Shown here: piece after piece, positions 15,437 through 24,800 of the stretch
How positions within the stretch are numbered: position 1 is the stretch's first letter
How the letters are laid out: each line of letters starts with the position of its first letter
Assembly (NCBI RefSeq): GCF_003480315.1
Contig: NZ_QUIV01000001.1
Location: 1-64,000 of the forward strand
Direction: 5' to 3'
Length of the DNA: 64,000 nt
DNA from: Clostridium sp. AM33-3
GTDB lineage: Bacteria; Bacillota; Clostridia; Lachnospirales; Lachnospiraceae
Notes under the pieces: model-generated
Seen by the model: the letters and a program-made list of their open reading frames with translations, nothing else
Database searches by the model: none
What the model was told of the DNA's origin: nothing
Position numbers and translations under genes: made by a program

Positions 15437-16141
15437 ATGGACATGAAACGAGTGTTTTTGAAGTTAAGCGGTGAAGCACTTGCCGGACCGAAAAAAACCG
15501 GTTTTGACGAAGATACAGTCAAAGAGGTTGCCAGACAGGTGAAGATTTCCGTCGATGCAGGCGTGCAGGTCGGCATCGTCATCGGAGGAGGCAACTTCTG
15601 GAGAGGACGCACCAGTGACGCGATCGAGCGCACCAAGGCAGACCAGATCGGTATGCTGGCTACCATCATGAACTGCATTTATGTTTCAGAGATTTTCCGC
15701 AACGCAGGCATGAAGACCGAGATCCTGACCCCGTTTGTATGCGGCGCGGTAACGGAGCTTTTCTCTAAAGATAAGGCTAACCGCTATTTTGAGGAGGGCA
15801 AGGTAGTCTTCTTTGCAGGCGGTACCGGACATCCGTATTTCTCTACCGATACCGGCATTACCCTGCGTGCGGTCGAAATGGACGCAGACTGCATCCTGCT
15901 TGCAAAATCCATCGACGGTGTCTACGACAGTGACCCGGCAAAGAATCCGGACGCAAAGCGTTACGATACCATCAGCATTCAGGAGGTCATCGACAGGAAG
16001 CTTGCGGTAGTAGACCTGACGGCATCCATCATGTGCCTGGAGCACAAGATGCCAATGGCAGTATTCGATTTAAACGAAAAAGACAGCATTGCAAACGCAA
16101 TGCAGGGCAAAATAAACGGTACGATCGTGACCGTCGACTAA
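15437..16141 (+). CDS. pyrH: UMP kinase
   Basis: 234 residues of the amino-acid-kinase fold that phosphorylate UMP to UDP with ATP. Visible motifs are KRVFLKLSGEAL (phosphate-binding loop), GIVIGGGNFWRG, the ATP-site region GTGHPYFSTDT, and LLAKSIDGVYDSDP. The ATG of MDMKRVF, 13 bases after AAAAAGGAG, is chosen; the open frame extends upstream but overlaps the PPTase gene. It is followed after 12 bases by frr, the standard pyrH-frr-uppS order. Confidence 0.95.
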   Translation: MDMKRVFLKLSGEALAGPKKTGFDEDTVKEVARQVKISVDAGVQVGIVIGGGNFWRGRTSDAIERTKADQIGMLATIMNCIYVSEIFRNAGMKTEILTPFVCGAVTELFSKDKANRYFEEGKVVFFAGGTGHPYFSTDTGITLRAVEMDADCILLAKSIDGVYDSDPAKNPDAKRYDTISIQEVIDRKLAVVDLTASIMCLEHKMPMAVFDLNEKDSIANAMQGKINGTIVTVD

Positions 16142-16153
16142 CAGGAGGAAACT

Positions 16154-16708
16154 ATGCAGGAACACTTAAAGTTATACGAGGACAAAATGGAGAAATCCCT
16201 GGACGTGCTGCTTGACGAGTACGCATCCATCCGCGCAGGCCGTGCCAACCCGCATGTACTGGACCGCTTACGCATTGACTACTACGGAACCCCGACCCCG
16301 ATCCAGCAGGTCGGCAACGTAACCGTTCCGGAAGCACGCATGATCGTGATCCAGCCGTGGGAGAAGAGCCTGTTAAAAGAGATTGAGAAGGCAATCCTGG
16401 TTTCCGATCTGGGCATCAACCCGACCAACGACGGCAACGTGATCCGCCTGGTATTCCCGGAGCTGACCGAGGAACGCCGTAAAGATCTTGCAAAGGATGT
16501 CAAGAAAAAAGGCGAGGGCGCTAAGGTTGCGATCCGTAACATCCGCCGCGATGCTATGGACAGCATCAAGAAAATGGAAAAAGCAGGAGACATCTCTGAG
16601 GACGATTTAAAGCAGGGTGAAGAGAAAATCCAGAAAATCACCGACAAGATGATCGAAAAAGTGGACAAGGCCATTGAGACAAAGACCAAGGAGATCATGA
16701 CTGTCTAG
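16154..16708 (+). CDS. frr: Ribosome recycling factor
   Basis: 184 residues, the usual length. It has the RRF three-helix bundle, the SIRAGRANPHVLD arm and the PTPIQQVGNVTVPEARM beta domain, and the RRKDLAKDVKKKGEGAKVAIRNIRRDA helix that contacts 23S rRNA. With EF-G it splits post-termination ribosomes. AGGAGG precedes the ATG. Confidence 0.96.
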   Translation: MQEHLKLYEDKMEKSLDVLLDEYASIRAGRANPHVLDRLRIDYYGTPTPIQQVGNVTVPEARMIVIQPWEKSLLKEIEKAILVSDLGINPTNDGNVIRLVFPELTEERRKDLAKDVKKKGEGAKVAIRNIRRDAMDSIKKMEKAGDISEDDLKQGEEKIQKITDKMIEKVDKAIETKTKEIMTV

Positions 16709-16732
16709 TCCCTGGGATTGAATGAGCGTAAA

Positions 16733-16759
16733 GAGGGGAAGAGCGATCTTCCCCCTTTT
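16733..16759 (+). terminator. Hairpin terminator after frr
   Basis: GGGGAAGA-gcga-TCTTCCCC then C and four T. It may partly separate pyrH-frr from uppS-polC transcription. A second inverted repeat, GTTTCAC..GTGAAAC, follows at about 16764-16791. Confidence 0.6.
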
Positions 16760-16862
16760 CATTGTTTCACAGGAAATCGCGTCCCGTGAAACTTCTTTGC
16801 TATGTACATCGAACAGGCACCGAAGGTGCGCCTGACGATTCTGGAGATATGGAGGAATAGAA

Positions 16863-17591
16863 ATGTCTGAACAATTAGATGGAATGGTCATTCCGAAGCA
16901 TGTGGCCATGATTTTGGACGGCAACGGCCGCTGGGCGAAAAAACGCGGTCTGCCGCGTTCCATGGGCCATAAGGAAGGCTGCGTAACGGTAGAGAAGACC
17001 GTTGAGATCGCTGCCCGCCTGGGAATTGAATACTTAACCGTATATGGTTTTTCTACAGAGAACTGGAAGCGTTCCGCGGAAGAGGTGGGCGCTCTGATGC
17101 AGCTGTTCCGCTTCTATATGGTCCGCCTGCTGAAGGTGGCTTCCGCGAACAATGTCCGCGTGAAAATGATCGGAGACCGTACCCGCTTTGACCAGGATAT
17201 CATTGACGGCATTAACCGTCTGGAATCTGAGACAAAGAACAATACCGGCCTGACCTTTGTCATTGCCGTAAACTACGGCGGCCGGGACGAAATTACCCGC
17301 GCCGTGAAGAAACTGGCTGCGGACTGTGCGGCCGGAAAACAGGATCCGGAGGAGATTACCGAGCAGGTTGTGGCTTCCTATCTTGATACTGCCGGCATGC
17401 CGGATCCGGATCTTCTCATCCGTACCAGTGGCGAGCTCCGCCTTTCCAACTATCTGTTATGGCAGCTTGCATACACAGAAATTTATGTGACCGAATGCCT
17501 GTGGCCGGATTTTGATCAGGAAGAGCTGGAGAAGGCGATCATGGCCTACAACCGGCGTGACCGCCGCTACGGCGGAGTCAAGCAGGCATAA
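16863..17591 (+). CDS. uppS: Isoprenyl transferase (undecaprenyl diphosphate synthase)
   Basis: 242 residues. Cis-prenyltransferase signatures are LDGNGRWAKKRG (catalytic Asp19 with the following Gly-Asn-Gly), FSTENWKRS, and RTSGELRLSNYLLWQLAYTE near the C-terminus. It makes the C55 carrier lipid for peptidoglycan, teichoic acid and capsule precursors from FPP and IPP. It lies with cdsA, dxr and ispG, so carrier-lipid synthesis and its isoprenoid supply are co-encoded. Confidence 0.95.
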   Translation: MSEQLDGMVIPKHVAMILDGNGRWAKKRGLPRSMGHKEGCVTVEKTVEIAARLGIEYLTVYGFSTENWKRSAEEVGALMQLFRFYMVRLLKVASANNVRVKMIGDRTRFDQDIIDGINRLESETKNNTGLTFVIAVNYGGRDEITRAVKKLAADCAAGKQDPEEITEQVVASYLDTAGMPDPDLLIRTSGELRLSNYLLWQLAYTEIYVTECLWPDFDQEELEKAIMAYNRRDRRYGGVKQA

Positions 17592-17605
17592 AAGGAGGGG
17601 ACCGG

Positions 17606-18406
17606 ATGTTTACAAAACGGCTGGTAAGTGGTATTATTCTCGTCATTCTTGCTATTATAATAGTAGGAAAGGGCGGAGCACTGCTGTATGGTGTTACAGC
17701 GCTGATCTCCCTGATCGGCCTGTTTGAGCTGTACCGGGTGCTGAAGATTGAGAAAAATGCCATGGGCGTGGTGGGCTATATTACAGCGCTTTCTTATTAC
17801 GGACTGGTATGGTTCGACGGCCATCACTATGTGACTTTGATGGCAATTGCGGCTCTTATGGTTATGATGGCAATCTATGTTTTTACCTTTCCGAAGTACC
17901 GGACAGAAGAGGTGGCAGAGTCCTTTTTTGGTGTGTTTTATGTGGCTGTGATGCTGTCATATCTGTATCAGGTCCGCGCGATGGGCGACGGAAGGTATCT
18001 GGCATGGCTGATCTTCTTAAGCTCCTGGGGCTGCGACACCAGTGCCTACTGTGTCGGCATGCTGCTCGGGAAGCATAAGCTTGCACCCGTGTTAAGCCCG
18101 AAAAAATCCGTGGAAGGTGCTGTGGGCGGCGTAGCCGGCGCGGCGCTCCTGGGCTTTTTATTTGCAACGGTATTTGGCGGAAAGATGACGGAGCTTATGT
18201 ATCCGCGTCTGGCCTGCACCCTGGCCTGTGCCATTGCGGCTGTCATCTCCCAGATTGGCGATCTGGCGGCATCTGCGATCAAGCGCAACCACGATATCAA
18301 GGATTACGGCAATCTTATCCCGGGACACGGAGGAATCCTGGACCGTTTCGACAGCATGCTGTTTACGGCTCCGGCAATCTTTTTTGTCCTGCTGTTTCTG
18401 CCGTAG
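17606..18406 (+). CDS. cdsA: Phosphatidate cytidylyltransferase
   Basis: 266 residues with about eight hydrophobic helices and the CDP-diglyceride synthetase signature near the C-terminus (KRNHDIKDYGNLIPGHGGIL followed by DRFDS). It is an integral membrane enzyme forming CDP-diacylglycerol from phosphatidate and CTP, the branch point to phosphatidylglycerol and cardiolipin. AAAGGAGGGG precedes the ATG; the gene is 14 bases after uppS. Confidence 0.95.
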   Translation: MFTKRLVSGIILVILAIIIVGKGGALLYGVTALISLIGLFELYRVLKIEKNAMGVVGYITALSYYGLVWFDGHHYVTLMAIAALMVMMAIYVFTFPKYRTEEVAESFFGVFYVAVMLSYLYQVRAMGDGRYLAWLIFLSSWGCDTSAYCVGMLLGKHKLAPVLSPKKSVEGAVGGVAGAALLGFLFATVFGGKMTELMYPRLACTLACAIAAVISQIGDLAASAIKRNHDIKDYGNLIPGHGGILDRFDSMLFTAPAIFFVLLFLP

Positions 18407-18426
18407 TATAAATGAGGAGAGTACAA

Positions 18427-19569
18427 ATGAAACGTATTGCGATTTTAGGTTCTACCGGCTCCATCGGTACGCAGACCCTGGAGGTTGTAGAGAATAATCA
18501 GGATATTCAGGTAACGGCCCTGGCAGCCGGAAGCAATATCAGACTGTTAGAAGAACAGATCCGCAAATTCCATCCGACCCTGGCCTGTGTCTGGGATGAA
18601 AAGAAGGCTGCGGAGCTGAGAACGAACATTGCGGATCTTTCCGTAAAGGTAGTGAGCGGCATGGACGGCCTGTTAGAGGTGGCGGTACAGCCGGAGGCAG
18701 AGATCCTGGTCACTGCCATTGTCGGCATGATCGGCATCCGTCCTACCATCGCAGCCATGAAGGCAGGAAAGGACATTGCACTGGCAAACAAGGAGACTCT
18801 GGTCACTGCAGGACATATCATCATGCCCCTTGCAAAAGAGGTGGGTGTGAAGATCCTTCCGGTGGACAGTGAGCACAGTGCTATTTTCCAGAGCTTAAAC
18901 GGCGAGGATAAAAAGGCTATTGACAAGATCCTGTTAACGGCCTCCGGCGGTCCGTTCCGCGGCTGGACAAAAGAACAGCTGGCCGGTGTGCGGCCGGAGG
19001 ATGCGTTAAAGCATCCGAACTGGACGATGGGACGCAAGATCACCATTGATTCCTCCACCATGGTCAACAAGGGACTGGAGGTTATGGAAGCCCGCTGGCT
19101 CTTCGGTGTGGAAATGGATCAGGTACAGGTTGTGGTACAGCCGCAGAGTGTCATCCATTCCATGGTGCAGTTTGCGGACGGCGCAGTCATTGCGCAGCTC
19201 GGCACTCCGGATATGAAGCTGCCGATCCAGTATGCGCTTTATTACCCGGAACGAAGATTTTTGCCGGGAGAGCGTCTGGATTTTGCGAAACTGGGAAGCA
19301 TTACCTTTGAAGACCCGGATATGGAAGTATTCCGCGGCTTAAAGCTGGCTTACCGGGCCGGAAAGCGCGGAGGCTCCCTACCGACGGTCTACAACGCGGC
19401 CAACGAGTACGCGGTAGGAAAGTTCTTAAACCGTGAGATTTCCTATCTGACCATCATAGATATGATCGAGGGTGCCATGGAGCATCACAAGGTTGTTGAA
19501 AACCCGGATGTGGACGCGATCCTTGCAGCTGAGCGGGAAACCTATGAATATATAGAAAGCAGGTGGTAG
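18427..19569 (+). CDS. dxr: 1-deoxy-D-xylulose-5-phosphate reductoisomerase
   Basis: 380 residues. The N-terminal NADPH-binding motif is LGSTGSIGTQTLEVV. ALANKETLV and the metal/substrate segment LPVDSEHSAIFQSL follow, then TASGGPFR and the NWTMGRKITIDSSTM loop. It commits the MEP pathway to isoprenoids. ATG 18427 fits the GAGGAG site better than the ATG 15 bases upstream. The next gene, rseP, starts one base after the stop. Confidence 0.96.
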   Translation: MKRIAILGSTGSIGTQTLEVVENNQDIQVTALAAGSNIRLLEEQIRKFHPTLACVWDEKKAAELRTNIADLSVKVVSGMDGLLEVAVQPEAEILVTAIVGMIGIRPTIAAMKAGKDIALANKETLVTAGHIIMPLAKEVGVKILPVDSEHSAIFQSLNGEDKKAIDKILLTASGGPFRGWTKEQLAGVRPEDALKHPNWTMGRKITIDSSTMVNKGLEVMEARWLFGVEMDQVQVVVQPQSVIHSMVQFADGAVIAQLGTPDMKLPIQYALYYPERRFLPGERLDFAKLGSITFEDPDMEVFRGLKLAYRAGKRGGSLPTVYNAANEYAVGKFLNREISYLTIIDMIEGAMEHHKVVENPDVDAILAAERETYEYIESRW

Positions 19570-19570
19570 T

Positions 19571-20638
19571 GTGCTGAATATTCTTGCAGCAGTGCTGCTG
19601 TTTGGATTTATTGTACTGGTGCACGAATTCGGACATTTTCTGCTGGCGAAATGCAGCGGAATCGGAGTTGTGGAATTTTCTGTGGGTATGGGGCCGCGCA
19701 TTTTCAGTGTGGAAAAAGGTGAGACCCGGTACTCCATCAAGGCGCTGCCTTTTGGCGGTTCCTGCATGATGGTGGGGGAAGACTCAGAAAACCCGGATCC
19801 GAAGGCCTTTAACAATAAGCCGGTGTTATCCCGCATCGCGGTCATTGCGGCAGGACCGGTATTCAACTTTATCCTGGCATTTCTGTTTGCCATGCTCATT
19901 GTGGCGCAGATCGGCCACGACGCGCCGGTACTGACCGGTGTCATGGAGAAAAGCCCGGCCGAGGAGGCAGGACTTCAGGCAGGAGACCGCATCACAAGGA
20001 TCAACGGACGCCATATCACGGCATACAGGGATATCATGCTGTATACCTTTTCCCATCCGGGACAGGAGATGAAGGTCTCCTTCACGAGACCGGCGCAGGA
20101 GGGTACGGCAGGAAGCGATGGAGCGACCAGCGGATTTGTTACGCTGACCCCGCGCTTCAGTGAGGAATATCAGTCCTATATGATGGGTGTGCAGTTTGGC
20201 GGATATCAGAGGATTCATGGAATCGGTCAGCTGATCCGTTACAGTGCCTATGAGGTGAAATACTGTGTCACTTCTACCATTGACAGCCTGGGCATGCTGT
20301 TTCGGCATCAGATCCGTGCAGACGAGGCTGTGACCGGACCGGTCGGTATTGTCAATATGGTTTGCGAGACCGTCCAGGAAAGCCGCCAGATCAGTGCCCG
20401 CGCGGTCGTGCTCACACTGGCCAACTGGGTGCTTCTCTTAAGCTCCAGCCTTGGCATCATGAATCTGCTCCCGATTCCGGCACTGGACGGCGGACGCCTG
20501 GTGTTTCTGCTCATTGAGCTGGTTCGGGGAAAGCCGGTGGACCCGGAAAAAGAGGGCATGGTGCATATGGCCGGCATGGCGGTGTTAATGGCACTGATGA
20601 TGCTGGTATTATTTAACGACATCCGCAATCTGATGTAA
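19571..20638 (+). CDS. rseP: RIP metalloprotease (site-2 protease)
   Basis: 355 residues from a GTG start. The zinc motif HEFGH is in the first transmembrane helix, a PDZ domain lies at about 125-200 (SPAEEAGLQAGDRI), and the second metal-ligand motif NLLPIPALDGGR is in the C-terminal membrane part. It cleaves membrane-embedded substrates such as anti-sigma factors. In Firmicutes it is regularly placed between dxr and ispG or proS, as here. Confidence 0.94.
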   Translation: MLNILAAVLLFGFIVLVHEFGHFLLAKCSGIGVVEFSVGMGPRIFSVEKGETRYSIKALPFGGSCMMVGEDSENPDPKAFNNKPVLSRIAVIAAGPVFNFILAFLFAMLIVAQIGHDAPVLTGVMEKSPAEEAGLQAGDRITRINGRHITAYRDIMLYTFSHPGQEMKVSFTRPAQEGTAGSDGATSGFVTLTPRFSEEYQSYMMGVQFGGYQRIHGIGQLIRYSAYEVKYCVTSTIDSLGMLFRHQIRADEAVTGPVGIVNMVCETVQESRQISARAVVLTLANWVLLLSSSLGIMNLLPIPALDGGRLVFLLIELVRGKPVDPEKEGMVHMAGMAVLMALMMLVLFNDIRNLM

Positions 20639-20723
20639 AACAGGAGCGGACTGGAAGGCTGCGGAATGTGTCGGTGACACGTTTCAGGCGGCAATATTGC
20701 TGATAAAAGAAGGGGAAGAGCAT

Positions 20724-21797
20724 ATGGAACGGAGAATGACAAAGGAAATCCGGATCGGAAACCGGAAGATCGGCGGGGGAAACCCGATCCTGATCCAGTC
20801 AATGTGCAACACCAAAACAGAGGATGCCGCGGCAACCGTGGCACAGATTTTAAAGCTGGAGCAGGCAGGCTGCGACATAATCCGGGTGGCGGTGCCGACT
20901 ATGGAAGCGGCAGAAAGCCTGAAGGCCATCAAACGCCAGATCCACATTCCGCTGGTGGCGGACATTCATTTTGATTACCGTCTGGCTATTGCTTCCATGG
21001 AGTGCGGAGCAGACAAGATCCGCATCAATCCGGGCAATATCGGAAGCGCAGAGCGGGTGCGGGCTGTGGTGGATAAAGCGAAGGAATACGGTGTGCCGAT
21101 CCGTGTTGGCGTTAACAGCGGCTCCCTGGAAAAGCCGCTCATTGAAAAGTACGGCGGCGTGACCGCAGAGGGCATTGTGGAGAGCGCACTGGAAAAGGTA
21201 AGCATGATCGAGCAGATGGGCTACGACAACCTGGTCATCAGCATCAAATCCTCTGACGTTCTCATGTGTGTGAAAGCCCATGAGCTTATCAGCAAAAAGA
21301 CCGATTATCCGCTCCATGTGGGTATTACCGAGTCCGGCACCTTAACCTCCGGCAATATCAAATCGGCTGTAGGTCTGGGCATCATTCTGCATGAGGGCAT
21401 CGGTGATACGATCCGGGTATCCTTGACCGGTGACCCGGTAGAGGAGATCAAGTCCGCAAAACTGATCTTAAAGACTCTGGGGCTCAGAAGGGGCGGTGTG
21501 GAAGTGGTTTCCTGCCCGACCTGCGGAAGAACGAAGATCGATCTCATCGGCCTGGCAAACCAGGTCGAAAATATGGTAACAGAATTTGACCAGCTGGATG
21601 TGAAGGTAGCTGTGATGGGCTGTGTGGTCAACGGACCGGGTGAGGCAAAAGAAGCAGATCTTGGCATCGCGGGCGGCTGCGGAGAAGGCCTTCTGATCCG
21701 GAAGGGCGAGGTTATCCGCAAACTGCCGGAGGATGAGCTCCTTTCAGCCCTTCACGCAGAGCTGACGGCACTTGCGAAGGAACAGGGGAAGTTGTAA
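20724..21797 (+). CDS. ispG: 4-hydroxy-3-methylbut-2-en-1-yl diphosphate synthase (flavodoxin)
   Basis: 357 residues. N-terminal TIM-barrel segment with PILIQSMCNTKTEDA and DIHFDYRLA. The C-terminal iron-sulfur domain has Cys ligands in SCPTCGRTK and AVMGCVVNGPGEA for a [4Fe-4S] cluster. It performs the penultimate MEP step, from MEcPP to HMBPP. The ATG after GAAGGGGAAG is chosen over an upstream in-frame start. It ends three bases before the polC ATG. Confidence 0.95.
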   Translation: MERRMTKEIRIGNRKIGGGNPILIQSMCNTKTEDAAATVAQILKLEQAGCDIIRVAVPTMEAAESLKAIKRQIHIPLVADIHFDYRLAIASMECGADKIRINPGNIGSAERVRAVVDKAKEYGVPIRVGVNSGSLEKPLIEKYGGVTAEGIVESALEKVSMIEQMGYDNLVISIKSSDVLMCVKAHELISKKTDYPLHVGITESGTLTSGNIKSAVGLGIILHEGIGDTIRVSLTGDPVEEIKSAKLILKTLGLRRGGVEVVSCPTCGRTKIDLIGLANQVENMVTEFDQLDVKVAVMGCVVNGPGEAKEADLGIAGGCGEGLLIRKGEVIRKLPEDELLSALHAELTALAKEQGKL

Positions 21798-21800
21798 TAC

Positions 21801-24800
21801 ATGAAAGCATTTTTGGAAGTATTTCCGGGATTACATATGACAGACCAGATGCAGGAGCTTTTAACCCTGGTAAGCGTGGACCGTGTGTCTATGACCAGGG
21901 ATAGAAGCTCTCTTCGTGTTTATATCGTAAGCCCGCGCCTGATCGACAAGCGGAACATCTGGTCACTGGAAAAAGGAATAAGAGAACAGCTCTTCCCCGG
22001 AAAGCAGATCCAGATCCGCATTTTTGAGAAATACACGCTGTCGGAGCAGTACACGCCGGAAAAGCTTTTGACGGCCTACCGGGACAGTCTGCAGGCAGAG
22101 CTGAAGGAGTACAGCATCGTAGAGTATGCCATCTTCCGAAAGGGTCAGTGTACCTTTCCGAGGCCGGATCTTCTGCATATGACAGTAGAGGACACCATGG
22201 TGAACCGCGATAAGGCCGGGGAATTAAAGCGTGTGCTGGAAAAGGTATTCCATGAGCGCTGCGGGCTGCCGGTGGAGGTGGAGTACGAGTATGTAGCTCC
22301 AGTACGTGCAAAGGCATCTATTCAGAGAGAGCTGCAGGCCCGGCAGGAGGCGGAGCGCATGACAGCCAGGGCTGTGGCAGGAATGCAAAAGAGTGAAGGC
22401 GGCAGGGATCCGGGAGCCGTTCCCTCGGGCAGCGCCGGGAAGACAGATCCGGGTGCAGCAGGAAAGGCAGCGGCAAAAAATACGGCAGGAAATCCGGAAG
22501 GAAAGACAGCAGGAAATGCAACAGGAGGAACTGCTCCGGCGGGCAGATCCGGCGGCAAAAAAGAGTTTAAGAAGAATGACTGGAGCTCCGGCGGCTACCG
22601 CAGGAAATCCGATAATCCGGATGTTCTGTTCGGCCGTGATTTTGAGGATGACTTTATCACCATTGAAAAAATCGAGGGTGAGATCGGTGAGGTAACGGTG
22701 CGGGGCAAGATTCTGGATAAGGACAGCAGGGAGCTGCGCAGCGGAAAGACCATCATCATCTTTCATATCACGGACTTTACCGATACGATCACGGTCAAGG
22801 TCTTTGCCAATGAGGATACGCTGGAAGATCTGAATGCCGCGATCAAGCCGGGGACGTTCATCCGGCTCTGCGGCATGACAACCATCGACCGGTTTGACGG
22901 CGAACTGACCATCGGTTCTGTGCGCGGCATCAAAAAGGCAGAGGATTTCACCAGCAAACGTATGGATCACAGTCCGGTGAAGCGCGTGGAGCTCCACTGT
23001 CATACCAAGATGAGCGATATGGATGGTGTTTCTGATGTGGCGAGCATCATCAAAAAGGCCAAGGAGTGGGGGATGGAGGCCCTGGCAGTCACTGACCACG
23101 GCTGTGTGCAGGCCTTCACGGAGGCAAGCCACGCCCTGGATAAGAACGATCCGTTTAAGATGCTTTACGGTGTGGAGGGCTATCTGGTAGACGATATGAA
23201 GGACCTGGTTGAAAATCCGAAGGGACAGACCTTTGCGGATTCCTTCGTGGTGTTTGATATCGAGACCACCGGCTTCAGCCCGGAGAAAAACAGGATCATT
23301 GAGATCGGCGCGGTTAAGGTGGAAAAGGGCGTGATCACGGACAAATTCAGCACCTTTGTAAACCCGGATGTGCCGATTCCGTTTGAGATTGAGCAGCTGA
23401 CCGGGATCAACGACAACATGGTGCTTCCGGCACCGAAGATTGACGTGATCCTGCCGCAGTTCCTCGCGTTCTGTGAGGGCTGCAGCCTGGTAGCGCACAA
23501 TGCCTCCTTCGATGTAAGCTTTATCTCTCAGAATGCGGCGCTTCTCGGACTGCCCTTTGACCCGACTGTGCTGGACACGGTGGCCCTGGCGAGACATCTG
23601 CTGCCGAACCTGAACCGTTTCAAGCTGGATACGGTGGCAAAAGCCTTAAATATATCCCTGGAAAATCATCACCGGGCGGTGGACGATGCAGGCTGCACGG
23701 CAGAGATTTTTGTAAAATTCATTGAAATGCTGAAGGACCGGGGCGTGGAGGATCTGGAGCAATTAAACCGGATGAGTACGCTGAGCCCGGACATGATCAA
23801 AAAGCTGCCGACCAACCATATCATCATCATCGCGAAGAACGAGGTGGGACGCATCAATTTATACCGGCTGGTATCCTGGTCCCACATCGATTACTTCGCG
23901 AAGCGGCCGCGCATTCCGAAGAGTGTCTTAAGCAAGTTCCGGGAGGGACTGCTCATCGGATCCGCCTGTGAGGCAGGCGAGCTGTACCAGGCGCTGCTTC
24001 GCGGACTGCCGGAGGCAGATATTATCAAGATCGCGAATTTCTACGATTTCCTGGAGATCCAGCCCCTTGGCAACAACGCGTTCATGCTGCGGGATGAAAA
24101 GAGTCCGGTGAAGACAGAGGAGGACCTGAAGGATTTAAACCGCCGCATCGTAAAGCTGGGCGAGACCCTCGAAAAGCCGGTCTGCGGCACCTGCGATGTG
24201 CATTTTCTGAACCCGGAGGATGAAGTCTACCGCCGCATCCTGATGGCAGGCCAGGGCTTTTCCGATGCGGACCAGCAGGCGCCGCTGTATCTGAGAACAA
24301 CGGAAGAAATGCTAAAGGAATTCGACTATCTCGGTCCGGATAAGGCGGAGGAGGTCGTCATCACCAACACCCGCATGATCGCGGATATGTGTGAGAAGAT
24401 ATCACCGGTGCGCCCGGATAAGTGTCCGCCGGTCATTGAAAATTCCGATGAAACACTGCGTAAGATCTGCTATGACCAGGCCCATGAGATGTATGGAGAG
24501 GATCTGCCGGAAATCGTATCCGCAAGACTGGAAAAGGAATTAAACTCCATCATTTCCAACGGCTTCGCCGTGATGTACATCATTGCCCAGAAGCTGGTAT
24601 GGAAATCCAATGAGGACGGCTATCTGGTTGGATCCCGAGGCTCCGTAGGCTCCTCCTTCGTGGCGAACATGGCGGGTATCACCGAGGTAAATTCCTTAAG
24701 CCCGCATTATCTGTGCCCGAAATGTCATTACTCGGATTTTGATTCCGAGGATGTAAAGAAATTCTCCGGCATGGCAGGCTGCGATATGCCGGACCTGCGC

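Noticed and set aside
22224..23597. 457-residue minus-strand ORF inside polC
   Set aside because: Antisense shadow of a conserved essential gene; composition is His/Arg-rich without family motifs.
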